From positions 1 to 35,386 of the forward strand of contig JALOCJ010000013.1 of the NCBI GenBank assembly GCA_023227825.1: a stretch of 35,386 nucleotides of DNA, written 5' to 3'. This document shows, piece after piece, positions 35,381 to 35,386 of the stretch (the stretch's first letter is position 1; each line of letters opens with the position of its first letter). Under the pieces are notes generated by a model that saw nothing but the letters and a program-made list of their open reading frames with translations, made no database searches and was not told the origin of the DNA. Both the position numbers and the translations under genes were made by a program. This DNA comes from Candidatus Cloacimonas sp. (GTDB taxonomy: Bacteria; Cloacimonadota; Cloacimonadia; Cloacimonadales; Cloacimonadaceae).

Positions 35381-35386
35381 TAATCA

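Overview
The window looks like a chromosomal segment of an AT-rich Gram-negative bacterium, most likely a Candidatus Cloacimonas-type organism. The evidence is gene content only: surface beta-propeller proteins ending in a type IX/FlgD-like sorting tail, a two-subunit methylmalonyl-CoA mutase with MeaB, a poly-gamma-glutamate (Pgs) operon, and very dense intergenic repeats. I could not run a database search, so the taxon is an inference.

Layout. 1-819 is the 3' part of tsaD (+). 820-1970 is repeat-filled and has no gene. 1974-8415 holds three tandem paralogous genes (-) for secreted seven-bladed SBBP proteins; each sits in a duplicated cassette of about 2.4 kb with its own promoter, in-frame leader and palindromic elements. 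9066-9141 is tRNA-Thr(CGT), overlapped by the end of a small secreted-protein gene. 9881-12832 encodes a large secreted CapA-type protein with a sorting tail. 13198-19318 is a compact minus-strand operon in the order pgsB, pgsC, pgsW, secreted protein, outer-membrane barrel, small acidic protein, gpsA.

19319-26090 looks like an accessory island: a 578-bp MITE-like element, two paralogous unknown genes (-), then (+) an unknown gene, a Prim-Pol/PriCT-2 primase and a DUF3987 helicase-like ATPase. Next come a GC-rich repeat block and an AT-rich, iteron-like array that may be a replication origin. No integrase is visible.

26093-29155 is a fourth SBBP gene with five blades plus Ig-like, PKD and other domains but no sorting tail; its stop codon lies in a dispersed repeat. 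29752-34890 is the methylmalonyl-CoA mutase operon (mutA, mutB, meaB; minus). The window ends in hairpin elements and a heptamer array.

The most unusual features are: (i) hypervariable SBBP paralogues that have exchanged whole blade segments over 25 kb; (ii) a conserved in-frame leader ORF ahead of each signal peptide, expanded to 17-codon repeats in the fourth copy; (iii) several interlocking families of short palindromes whose arms covary, often abutting T-tracts or gene ends; (iv) the primase/helicase/iteron block.
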